From positions 28,918,397 to 28,982,396 of the forward strand of contig NC_133901.1 of NCBI RefSeq assembly GCF_964199755.1: a stretch of 64,000 bases of DNA. The letters are read 5' to 3'. Source of the DNA: Larus michahellis (Eukaryota > Chordata > Aves > Charadriiformes > Laridae). The notes below the pieces were generated by a model. That model was not told the DNA's origin. It searched no databases and was given only the letters and a program-made list of their open reading frames with translations. Below are positions 1-59,910 of the stretch, one piece after another (within the stretch, counting starts at the first letter, position 1; the number at the start of each line of letters is the position of its first letter). The position numbers were made by a program, and so were the translations under genes.

Positions 1-3000
1 ACTTTTTTCTTTTTTATGAAGACCGCATTACAAATCCCTTTCACAGAGGAACCAACGGGGTGGGAGATTATGTACTCGGAAGCGCCTTGGCTTCAGTGCA
101 GCCAGATCTCCCGTTGTCTCAATTTTTTCTTTTTGTTTGTTTTTAATGCCAGATTGGATTTGTACTCTTTCTTTCTCGCTCTTTTTTTTAAGTCTGCTGC
201 TAGACACTCATTTCGAGAGTGCTGTCAGTTAAAACAGAAGAGGAAAAGCATCATCTCTTCCCCAGGACTGCCGATCTATTTTATTTCAGTTTTTTCCCTT
301 TTTCTCTTCAGACCCTGCACCAGTTTCTTTACCGCACGCAGAGCCCTGCCACGGGATTGCACATGGCTGTGCCATGAGAGTGTCTCTCGTGGTGCAGCCA
401 CAAGCCTTAGGAGCTCAGCAAAGCTGAGTGCACAGGCTGAGCTGTGCTGCTTAATATTAACAAACAAGCTTAAAGGTTAGTCTTCCCTTGGCCTTGATGC
501 CAATAATGAGACAACATCTTCCAGGGCATGATTCAGAGTGGGAAGCTAATATGCTCTGAACGGCACCCCAGGGACTTTTTTGCCACTGATGATGCAGGAA
601 GCCTAATCTCCTACCCTAGGCAGTTGGGAGAGACAATGTAAGCATCTCCCTTGCATGCTGTAATGGTTGGTATCAGCCCAGCTGCCTGTGAGTAATTGCT
701 GAGCATGCCAGGAGGCACCCACCTCCTGTTGGAGCATGTATCCCCATCGTCCAGGGAGGCGGCACAGCCAAAAAAGCCACCAGCTGCAGTGGTCACATTA
801 TCACTGCATGCAAAGGGCAGCGCACTGCAACGGCAGTGAGAAACTCAGCTGAATGCTGCATGAAGACTCTTACCAAACAATCTTAGAGCTATCAAGTTGA
901 AACCCAGTTGCCCATGGGCCTGTGTCTGATGTTGCTGTGGGAGCAGAGCCAAGTGTGGTACTGCTGTGACCACAGACACCAAGGCAGAAACATGTTGGCC
1001 GCAAGCAATGCCCTCGTGTGCGGCTGGGACCCTTCAGCCCTTGGCTTTAATGCTTCAGGCACACAGTCACTGTACACCATCCCCAGAGATGCCCCTCAGT
1101 GCTTGCCCATGCCCTGGGGCTGCAGCTGCAGCCCCCTCGTCCCACCCTAAATCCTGCATCTCCTGCCCCCCAATCTCACATTGCCTTTCCAGTGAGACCT
1201 TCCAGGTCCTTCCAGGACCACTCACCAGTGGTCCCAGGCATCTGGCTCGCTTCATGAAGGCAGAGCTGATGTTTCCTCAAAACAAAACGCATGACACTGT
1301 AGGAGTGTTTACAAGGAAGTCAAAGCATTTTAACAAAACTAGCTGATCCCCCCACCTCCCCCAAAAATGGACTTTGACCAGTTTGAGCCAAGGAAGCACA
1401 CAGCCGCACTTCCCCTGCAGCAGGGCATGGCTGCGATGGGCAGCCCTGCAACATCCACGAGCAGGTGGAGGGCCTCCAAGTCCTCACTGAATGACAGGCA
1501 CCTACTAATTGAAATACACATACACACAAAAGCAAAACCACCTGGTTCCACAGGGCTGATGTTAAGACCTTGTGCTGAAGGGATAGTATACACAGCTGGG
1601 AGAGGATGGGCATATAAGGAAAAGTGACCAGCCCATGGGGCCCAGATCAGGAGAGCAAAGCTGTAACAAATGGCTGCTGCCATATACCTCTGAGTAAAAT
1701 TTTGGCTCCTTAATCTTATGGAAGCAAGCTGGGAGAAAGCTACAGCCGGTCCTTGCCAACAGAGTATAAAGATTAGCTTCCCTCCAGTTCATTTGACCTT
1801 CATGGGCAGTGTATCTGGCTCCAAAACTCCAGCCTCCCCCTTTTGCTATACACTCAGGAAGTGATTCACTGCTGTCATGGGTCACAGAGAGTCAAAACAG
1901 CTCAGGACCCAGAAACCACCAGCTCGAGCCTGGCAGCCAGGCAAGGCTGTTTGCCAAACCTGCCTGGTGAAGGCTCAGCATAGGCATGGCCTGTGCCCAG
2001 GTGGCCACGCTCCACTTCTGGGTAGTGGCCATGCACCGCTGCCCCACAGAGCAGCCCATGCAAGGGAGCTTTGCGGGACTAAAGCACAGCCTGACGTAGC
2101 TCCTCCCTAACCTTCACACAGCGCTTGGGATAAGCTACACATTTTATAGCTCAGTAAATCAGAAGGACAAAGAGCCCAAGCTCCTGCTTGGCGCTAGGGC
2201 TGGGGTGCCCAAATGGTTTTCCCAGTGAGAAACAACTTGCAAAGAGGCAGAGTGGGAGGTCAGGTCCTGCAAACCCCCCACTGCAGTGCAGGCGGCCATT
2301 TTGCCATCAGGAAGGCAGGGATTTCTGCTAAGCCACACAGGACAGGAAGAACGTGATGAGCGAGACACCCTTCACAGGCTCCACTCAGATGTTTGCCAAG
2401 TTCTGTTGTGTCCGGATAAGTTTCATTCCAGGGGACTGCTAGCTTCAGCACACTTAGAAAACAACATAGAAGGGCATATGCATGTCTTCAGAGGTCCACC
2501 CAGGCTTGCAAAACACAGTTGGAAGCTTGTGATGGATCCCTGCCCTGAAAATTTCATGCCTGCATACGAAGCATCCCAATATCCAAAGACAAAATTCCAG
2601 CGGGTATGGGTGGAGGGCAAAAGGGAGAGCACAAGCTTAGGATTCCTCAGTACTGAAACCCTTGCTGTAACATAAGCAATGCAAAAGCGGATCACAGCAG
2701 TCAGGAATTGTAACCATCAGCAAACGTGTTTCAAGCCTACCTGGTTAATGGAAACTGAAATCTTCTTTTACCTGACCCAGCTTGCTCTTCTAGATGCAAG
2801 GAGTCCATCACCTGAAACAGCACGTTCTTGCAGTCATTATAGTAGCACTTCTCTCTTTGAAGACAACATGCCAGTTTTTTAATGTCGCATTCAAGCAATC
2901 CCTGACTGTCAGAGTGGAACCAGGGAACCGATGCCTCCGGATATTGATATCCAGAGGCAACTGCTTCTCCAATCCTTTGGAAAAAGGAAAAGAAACAGTG

Positions 3001-3213
3001 ACCAGAACCAAAGAAACCAGGCAGCTGTTCCCTCCCCCAGTAGTAAAATTCCCCCTTTTCCCAGAGGAAAAGGGAAGCTTTTTCCCCTTTCAAGATCTTT
3101 GCAGGGTTGTTTTTTTTTTTGACTTCCCATTCCCAAGCCCCCTCCCCCAACCATAACCCAAGAAAACTGTAAGAGAGGGAGAGACGTGTGGCCCCATACA
3201 AAAACCACTGATA

Positions 3214-3262
3214 GACTCATAGAATTGCTGAGGTTGTAAGGGACCTTTAAGATCATCAAGCA
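3214..3262 (-). mobile_element. CR1 LINE 3' tail fragment
   Basis: The plus strand reads ATAGACTCATAGAATTGCTG then AGGTTGTAAGGGACCTTTAA, then GATCATCAAG. This is the reverse complement of the conserved CR1 end (gatgatcttaaaggtc...aacc...attctatg). The fragment is short and diverged. Its 3' terminus lies at the low-coordinate end. Confidence 0.75.
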
Positions 3263-3774
3263 TCAAGATGAAGCTGGGCTGTTGACATGGCGGTCCATAG
3301 ACAGACTGAAGCCCCTGCACGATGGAGGCCACTCCATCACTTTCAGGACAGCCACCCCACTGGCTCCAAGCTGCTTTTCTTCCAAATCCTTGGAAGAGGA
3401 ACTGAGATGCAAAGGAAAAGGAAACATCTTTGGTAGGAGAGGGGATGCACAGGGTGATGCACGAAGCCTTAGTTTACATTAAATAAGGAGGACAAACCTC
3501 CCCAAGCTCTGAGCGGAGTGGTGGAGATAGCTGTGCAAGGCTATTTCACAAGTGTGGAGGTAGGAAAGGGCAGCGCTGACCCTGCCTGCTCAACGCCCGC
3601 CTTCCCTCCCCCCGGCCAGGGCACACAGCAGTCACAGCTCCATCGCATTTGAGCGGGACGTTGAACACAGGGCACTTCCCGGTGTTCTGCTCAGAAACAG
3701 AATAAAGAAACCTGATGAAAGAACAAAAAAAGAGCCATGCAAATGACGTAAAAGCCACAAGACTTCACATTTAG

Positions 3775-3870
3775 TCTAGTGGGAGGTGTCCCTGCCCATG
3801 GCAAGGGGTGTTGGAACTAGATGATCTTTAAGGTCCCTTCCAACCCTAACCGTTCTATGATTCTGTGATT
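3775..3870 (+). mobile_element. CR1 LINE 3' tail fragment
   Basis: This runs from CTAGTGGGAGGTGTCCCTGC through GGTGTTGGAACTAGATGATC and TTTAAGGTCCCTTCCAACCC to TTCTATGATTCTGTGATT. It is a typical avian CR1 3' end in plus orientation, ending in the ATTCTRTG-type microsatellite. Together with the tail at 3214-3262 it forms an inverted pair about 500 bp apart. Confidence 0.9.
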
Positions 3871-4128
3871 TCAGCAAGAGGCTTACCAGGGGCTGACCCA
3901 TCAGATCTGCCACAAAGAAGGCAGAGGGGTGCGTGATGGCACCTTATAACACATCCTTGTGACACGGATGGTGTGGGGATGAGAAAACTGCACTCAAGGC
4001 CAAAGCGTGCACTAAGCCCCAGGTGCTCAGAGGAGAAAGCAGCAGCAAAGTCTCCTGCTCACTTCCAAAAAGGTGCACAGGCAAGAAAAGAAGCTCTGTG
4101 GGAACTCGGTGTCATTTTCAATTTGGCT

Positions 4129-4134
4129 TTTATT
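4129..4134 (-). promoter_or_regulatory. TP63: Distal polyadenylation signal AATAAA of TP63
   Basis: The minus strand reads GAAAATAAAAGCCAAATTG, containing the canonical AATAAA 2.8 kb after the alpha stop. Within 25-50 bases downstream comes a U-rich element (TTCTTTTCTTGCCTGTG), so cleavage near 4105-4118 is expected. It is the best-placed canonical hexamer for a human-length 3' UTR. Confidence 0.65.
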
Positions 4135-4779
4135 TTCATTGACTTGAACAACAAGGTGTTCCAAAACACACACAGGTCTTGGTGCAGTCAACGCTGTCAT
4201 TGCTACAAGCATTGGCAGATTCTCAGCTCAATTAACCCATACGCTTGGATGTATCAAAACAAAACAACAACAAAAACAAACAAAAAAAAAATCACAGCTC
4301 TACAGGGGAGGGTAAAAGCTACAGCAGTTCAAACTCACTTGAAGATTCCAGTTATACAGAGGTGGGCTCCATAGTGGTATACAGTAGAAAGAAGGTTTTC
4401 ACAGCATATATTTTGATCATTAGTGATGCAGCAGAAAAGCTCCATCTCACTGCTGAGTTGAAAAGCAGATACTGAAGTTCTTGCACCCAGACTCTGGGCA
4501 CAGCATTAGTTGCATTTACCTTTATAGTCAGAAGCTTCCTAGTTCCTAAAACAATGGTATTTTTGCATCAATATCTGTACAATACTGAAGCAGCTCAGAA
4601 GGATTACACAATGGAGATGCAAAACCTCGGAGGCGAGAAGGGCACAACCTAGTTCACCTCCAGGAATTTGTAGAGTACCTGCACTAACTCTTTCCCCCGC
4701 ACTAAACACTGCCCCGCTGAATTAATTCTTGCATCAAGTCAAGAGCAGGAGGACTCGCTTCTTTTGTAGCATATAGGAG

Positions 4780-4798
4780 AAAAAAAAAAAAAAAAAAA
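4780..4798 (+). repeat. Poly(A) run, 19 bases
   Basis: A homopolymer on the plus strand; a U19 tract in the TP63 3' UTR. Confidence 0.95.
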
Positions 4799-5425
4799 GA
4801 CGACATAGTAAGTTTTCACACTGAGCATGTTAAATACTTTGAAATCTAGGACGCTGGTCTTTGAAGTGTTACAAAATAAAATGATAAAACAGGCTTTCAG
4901 TACCTGCCCCCTCCCCCCTCAGCTGCAAAGTAACACAGGAATCTCAGTATGAAAAATACAAATACATCTGTCCAGTGGTAATTTGTTACACAGTATACTG
5001 TAAGCGTTCGGCATAAAAATAATAATTAAAAAAAAAACAACAGAAAACAAACAACATTTCATTGTGGTTCTGTCAGACCCGGTAGCCCAAGAAGAAGTAA
5101 AAATCGGCATGTTATGCTGTAGGAAACAAAAATTACACATACAAAAAAATATTTATATACACACTTTACAGGGTAACCATCTTGCATTACCATTTAGAGC
5201 TATCCAAAATAGGCTTTTGCACAGTTACCGAAAGGCAGTCTTTGAATGCAACATTGGTGGCACAACAGGCAGATGGAGGAGGATGCTAACAATATCGGAC
5301 TGTAATGAAATACGTGGCACACAGCAGGGCCCAGAAAACAGCCGCTGCATTGAAACGAGACTATTTGGTTGTAGCCAGGTAGGATGACAAGTCATTTAAG
5401 CCGTTTTTTTCATCTTTCCCCAGCC

Positions 5426-5454
<29 letters not shown>
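5426..5454 (+). repeat. Poly(A) run, 29 bases
   Basis: A homopolymer on the plus strand; a U29 tract in the TP63 3' UTR. It could be the tail of a lost retroposon, but no element is recognisable next to it. Confidence 0.95.
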
Positions 5455-5456
<2 letters not shown>

Positions 5457-6393
5457 CAAGCTTACTGTTAAAAAGAGCAAGCCAACTTGAAAGAAGCTGT
5501 GTTGAGCCAAGCTCCTCAGGTAAGGTTTGTTTTGTGTAGGTTAGCGTCTCACTACCTTGGCCTATATGAATGTGAAAACATACACTCTGTTCAGTTCCTT
5601 GTCCACAGGAACACTGGCAGTCAGAGGAAATGCCTGAGAACACAGCTGCTGTAGAACCAATAAAGAAAAAAAACAGAGAAAAATCAATTTCTCATGTAAA
5701 CACGACTATTTTTCAGTGGCAACACTCATATTACCAGGAACTGGTCCTTGTTTCAAGGCAGCTGGAAATTTCGTTCTTGTTTTACTCTCCACTTCTAGTT
5801 GCTCATCACTTAGTTTATAGTCACCGGCAACTAACCACAACAGGCTCCAGCCTATTACATATATATCTATAGACGGTTCTACTTGGCAGAAAACCAATCT
5901 AGCATGGTCTAAATAAAAGATTGTCCGGGTGTAGGATAGATGAAGCCCTAAAAATCAGTGTGTAGCTCTCAGTTGGTCCTCTGTTCAACTGGAGGTTAGG
6001 CAGGCAAATCCTCATGCTAAACTAGCCAGGCTACATATGTGGCAAAGCCTAATTCTCTAGCTTAAATGTCAGTAGTTGCACAGAATGGCTAATGGTTGGG
6101 TGGTGAACAGAAGTTAGGAGCGGCAGATGGCTGTATTTGCAATTATATCCTGAAAAAGCAAGCCAGGACATACACATGAATGTGAATTCAAAACAAGAAG
6201 AGACAGCAGGTTGTTTTTTTTCCCCCAGAGAAGGCAAAGGAAAAGGAAAAAGTGGGTTGCAGGTGGCCGTAAGCGCTGGCCTGCCCAGCAAAGTGCATGT
6301 GCTGTCTCCGCTGGAGAATATTACACATGAACAGAGCACTCAGCTCCGTGGGAAGAGGCTGTTTAAGTGCAACGTTCAGCAGACCGATTCCCA

Positions 6394-6399
6394 TTTATT
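6394..6399 (-). promoter_or_regulatory. TP63: Possible proximal polyadenylation signal AATAAA
   Basis: Minus-strand AAAAATAAATGGG lies about 540 nt after the alpha stop codon. The hexamer is canonical, but the following 40 bases are not clearly G/U-rich, so it may be unused or a minor site giving a short 3' UTR. Confidence 0.3.
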
Positions 6400-6935
6400 T
6401 TTCGGATGAACTACCAGTTCAGGGTTTGGTGCCTTTGGTTTTTTTTGCATTTTGTTTCAAGGTTGGGGATTTTGGGTGTTGGTTGTTTTTTGCGTTGGTT
6501 GTTTTTTATTTTTTTTTTCTTTTTAAAAAATTACTTTAACCTTCCTGCGTTTCAAAGCAGGATCGCTGGATGAGAGAGACAAGTTTGCAGGTCAGGATGC
6601 CCACAAGGTGTGCGAGGATTCAAAAGTCAAGAAAAGAAGCCCTCTCCCCAAAGGAAAACATGAAACAAGAACACCACCTTCTCGAGAAGGTCAACGGCTT
6701 TCAAGGAAATACCACCCGCCTTCCCCCTTCGCTCAGCTCTTCCCCTTGCAAGAGCTGGGGTGGAGGTTGCGGTCCAGGAGTATGACCTAGACAGCATCAA
6801 GGGCATAACCTAGCATGAATGAGCAAGAAGGTTCCCTCCGCCCTTTGTCCAGGGGTGCAGTACCAAGCAGAAGGAAGACAAATGAAGGGCTGAGCAGTTT
6901 GTGGCCGAGGCAGGGTGGAGAGGGGTCCGCAGGGC

Positions 6936-57269
<50,334 letters not shown>

Positions 57270-57414
57270 CTAGAGGCAAAGAGATGCACAGAAGTGTTAC
57301 AGAAGCAACGTTAGCACAGGCTGGCTAGCCACGGCATGGTCTTCACGATGGAGGATGCACAGCATGATCTCAGCACCATCGAACACATGTCACACCGAGA
57401 GGAGGGAGATTTGC

Positions 57415-57525
57415 AATGGGGATTGTCACACCCCATTTTACATTGGTGACTGAAACAGAAAAAAGTAAAGCTTCTCACAGCCATAAAGCAGATCAACAAC
57501 CGAGCTGGGAAAAGAGCTAGCACTA
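57415..57525 (-). repeat. MIR-like SINE fragment
   Basis: CACACCCCATTTTACATTGG then TGACTGAAACAG...CTTCTCACAGCCATAAAGCA...CCGAGCTGGGAAAAGAGC parallels the reverse MIR sequence (ccccattttacagatggggaactgaggc...cacacagcaagt...gagctgggaatag). It lies 150 bp upstream of exon 4 in transcription order. Confidence 0.5.
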
Positions 57526-58204
57526 ACAAGGAGGTGATTCACAGGGCAGCAATCGTCACAAGGAGACAGGCTCCCTGTGTCTAACAACACCAGAACCGAG
57601 ACCCTTTTGAAAAGACTGCTATAACCTGATAAAATTCACCAGCTTCATTACAGTGCAACTGGCCGTAGCTTGTACAAGGCCACATCATCTCCGACAGTCT
57701 CACAGTCTACACAAAAACCGCTCCCCTTCCTTTGGATCTGATCCTGCTATGCATGGTGACGTTTAGGATCTCTTGCTCAGGTAGTAACTGCACTGAAGTG
57801 TGAGAAAAGGTTCATAGCCCTTAGCCAGGTTACACCATGCACTCGATGATTCCCAGTGACTGTCACAGACAGTAGTAGAGAGGAATTAAAGTTCTCATCA
57901 AGCAGCATGGTACCTCACAGCACGGAAGGCTTCCCCACATACTTCAGCAACAGCAGTTGCACAGTGTGTAGCACTTAAATGAGCAGATGTGATTGTGCCC
58001 CAAAAGTATCCTCCGGGTATAAGTGACATATGAAACAGTTGAAGAAATAAAAATGAAGGCTAGAGAACGGAGTACAGAAAGGCAAAGGTTAGATCACGGA
58101 GAGGTGAGCAGGAAAAATCACATGCCTAATGCCCTAAACTCCATGTGCAACCCTGGTGCCCCAACTCAAACAGATGAAAGGGGAACAAATTTCAGAGAAA
58201 GGTG

Positions 58205-58745
58205 AGAAGAATGAGCAAACTCTTTCAATGCCTCCCTGTAATGCAGCAGTAGACGACAACTTTTCAGCCTGCAAAAGAGCCAGTGACGAGAGAGGTGGAA
58301 CACAGTATGACAGAAATGGATAAATTCCTAAACAATATGGGGGAAAAAGCAAACAGGAAATTAATTTTCATGCTATCTTAATAGAGGAGTTGGGCTACAT
58401 GAAAACACCTTGAGCAGGATTTTGGTTTAAATGCACACAGAGTGGTAGTTCACAAAGCCCGCAGATTAAACATGGATTTTCTGCCACAAAATGCTGTGGA
58501 TACTAAAAGCCTACATATGTTCAAAAAGGCATCAGAATTTCTGCTGGAGAAGGCAGCATATCTGATTTTAAAAGTCTGAACCACAAACAGTTGAAAGCTG
58601 GGAAAGTACTCTGAGGAGAGAGAGTTACACAACTGCCCCAATCTTTTATTCCTCCAAAGGACCCAGCGTTCACCACGAAGAGTGTGAACCAGGTCATTGG
58701 TACACAGGGTTCAACCAGGCACACGTAGTGTGTGTGTCCAAAGGG
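58205..58745 (+). mobile_element. Ancient CR1/L3-like LINE fragment
   Basis: Degenerate but collinear similarity to the 3' part of CR1/L3-type LINEs, as I remember them: an RT-end region (CTTTTCAGCCTGCAAAAGAG, then GACAGAAATGGATAAATTCC, then CACAGAGTGGTAGTTCACAA and ATGTTCAAAAAGGCATCAGA), followed by the typical tail (AAGCTGGGAAAGTACTCTGA, then GGACCCAGCGTTCACCACG and AACCAGGTCATTGGTACACA). All frames are broken. Borders are approximate. It lies in the intron upstream of exon 4. Confidence 0.6.
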
Positions 58746-59149
58746 CATTGTTTGTTCCCAGTTTAGGGAGAGCATTATCCAAAAAACGTTTGTGGTACCC
58801 ATCCCCACCAGCTCTGGGATCATCCAGGAACACACAGCAATACACACACCTGGTTCTGCAATCACCAGCTGATGTGGCAGAAGGGGCTCAGGCTCTTCCC
58901 CTTGTTCAAGGGGCCCAAGCACCTCACAACCTCTCTGCATCATACAACTTCAATCCCATCTCTCAGTACTTCAGCCAGTCTGCTCCAGACTTCCCTCTTC
59001 TTTCCAACAGTTACTCCTTTTCCAGAGAGAGCTCTGTATTATCAGCCAAATGTCAAAGGCTCCCTGAGTCAGAGCACGAACAGCAAGAAGCTTTCCCAAT
59101 ACCGGGAGTCCCACCAGCCCTAATGAAGCTTCAAGCACATGATCGCTCT

Positions 59150-59245
59150 TCCAAGAAACTGAAAGAGAACGGCACAAGCTACCTGCTGACCTTCCTAGGG
59201 ACTTTGGACAAGCCATTTAACACCCAGTTTCTCCAGTCATTTCAA
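59150..59245 (+). repeat. MIR-like SINE fragment
   Basis: GCTGACCTTCCTAGGGACTT then TGGACAAGCCATTTAACACC then CAGTTTCTCCAGTCATTTC matches the MIR core (tgaccttgggcaagtcacttaacc...cagtttcctcatc) with interruptions. It sits inside the 232-codon open frame at 58697-59395, arguing that the frame is not a gene. Confidence 0.45.
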
Positions 59246-59589
59246 CCATGGAGGAAAACAGTTTGGTCCCTCCCTACACCGAAACACTTCGCGCTCTCAG
59301 CTCTCCTTCCAGAAGAGGAGGAAATAGAGAAATCTGAGCCACCAAATAGAGCTCTTCCTTGGGCTTCTGGTCTCCAATTCACTGTAAGAGGCTGATATTT
59401 TATGGGGTTTTAATCAAAAATCCAAGCTGAGCCTGGTGCCTTGGGTCTTCACCAAGGCACATTGGACTTTCCAGAGATGGATCAGCTTGCTAATGAGAGC
59501 CGTGGTGCGAAAGAGAAGGTCTGGTGGGGAATGGCACAAGGGATTTCATTTTGGGAGCTGGAGTGATCTGCAGAGAGAAGGGAGAGCTG

Positions 59590-59740
59590 GTTCCCTCCCT
59601 TGCTCTGCCAGCGACACGCTGTGTCCTTGGGCAAGCCACCTCGCCTCCCCCTCCACCCTCAGCCTACTTCAGGCAGCAAGGTCTGCAGGGCAAGGATTGC
59701 TCCTCGCTATGTAAAAAGTGCTCTGCTTAATGGGCCTCCG
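59590..59740 (+). repeat. MIR-like SINE fragment
   Basis: CGCTGTGTCCTTGGGCAAGC then CACCTCGCC...CCTCAGCC...GCAAGGATTGCTCCTCGCTA then TGTAAAAAGTGCTCTGCTTA follows the MIR order (gctgtgtgaccttgggcaagtcac...cctcag...taaagtgcttag). Confidence 0.5.
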
Positions 59741-59799
59741 TTTTGTCTGAGGCCTTCAGGCAGCAGAGTAATAAAAGCAATTACATATTGAGTCTTAAT

Positions 59800-59910
59800 C
59801 CTGGGCGAACCAGTGACTCTCTGTATTGCCTCAGGTTAGTCATTTGCCCTCCCTGCCTCAGTTTCCCCATCTATAACAGCAGGGTTGTTATAGATGCCCA
59901 GCACCCCTCT
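59800..59910 (+). repeat. MIR-like SINE fragment
   Basis: CCTCAGGTTAGTCATTTGCC then CTCCCTGCCTCAGTTTCCCC then ATCTATAACAGCAGGGTTGT closely follows the MIR segment (gcaagtcacttgccctctctgcctcagtttccccatctgtaaaatgggg...agggttgt). It is the clearest of the three same-orientation copies in this 0.8 kb. Confidence 0.6.

Larger units (their letters stand above)
1..4110. other. Flank downstream of TP63: no gene recognised
   Basis: No exon-like open frame or RNA gene was recognised. In mammals the next gene downstream is P3H2, convergent and tens of kilobases away; none of its coding sequence is seen here. The stretch holds two short CR1 tails (3214-3262 and 3775-3870) in opposite orientation. The open frames present are short and have no recognisable protein motif. 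Confidence 0.6.
4129..6935 (-). other. TP63: TP63 alpha/beta 3' UTR
   Basis: The stretch from the TGA to the AATAAA at 4134-4129 is about 2.8 kb, close to the length I recall for the human TP63 3' UTR. It is AT-rich with long homopolymers: plus-strand A runs at 4780-4798 and 5426-5454, which are U runs in the mRNA. No gene-like open frame is present on either strand. A possible miR-203 7mer-A1 seed match (minus-strand ATTTCAA) sits at 4839-4845. The extent is inferred from the poly(A) signal, not from transcripts. Confidence 0.75.

Noticed and set aside
1..480. 154-codon plus-strand open frame at the left edge
   Set aside because: T-rich, F/L/S-biased translation typical of chance; no match to P3H2, the expected neighbour.
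58697..59395. 232-codon open frame on the plus strand, the longest in the window
   Set aside because: It overlaps a MIR-like fragment and adjoins an ancient LINE. It is antisense to the TP63 intron, low-complexity in places, and shows no domain or family signature.
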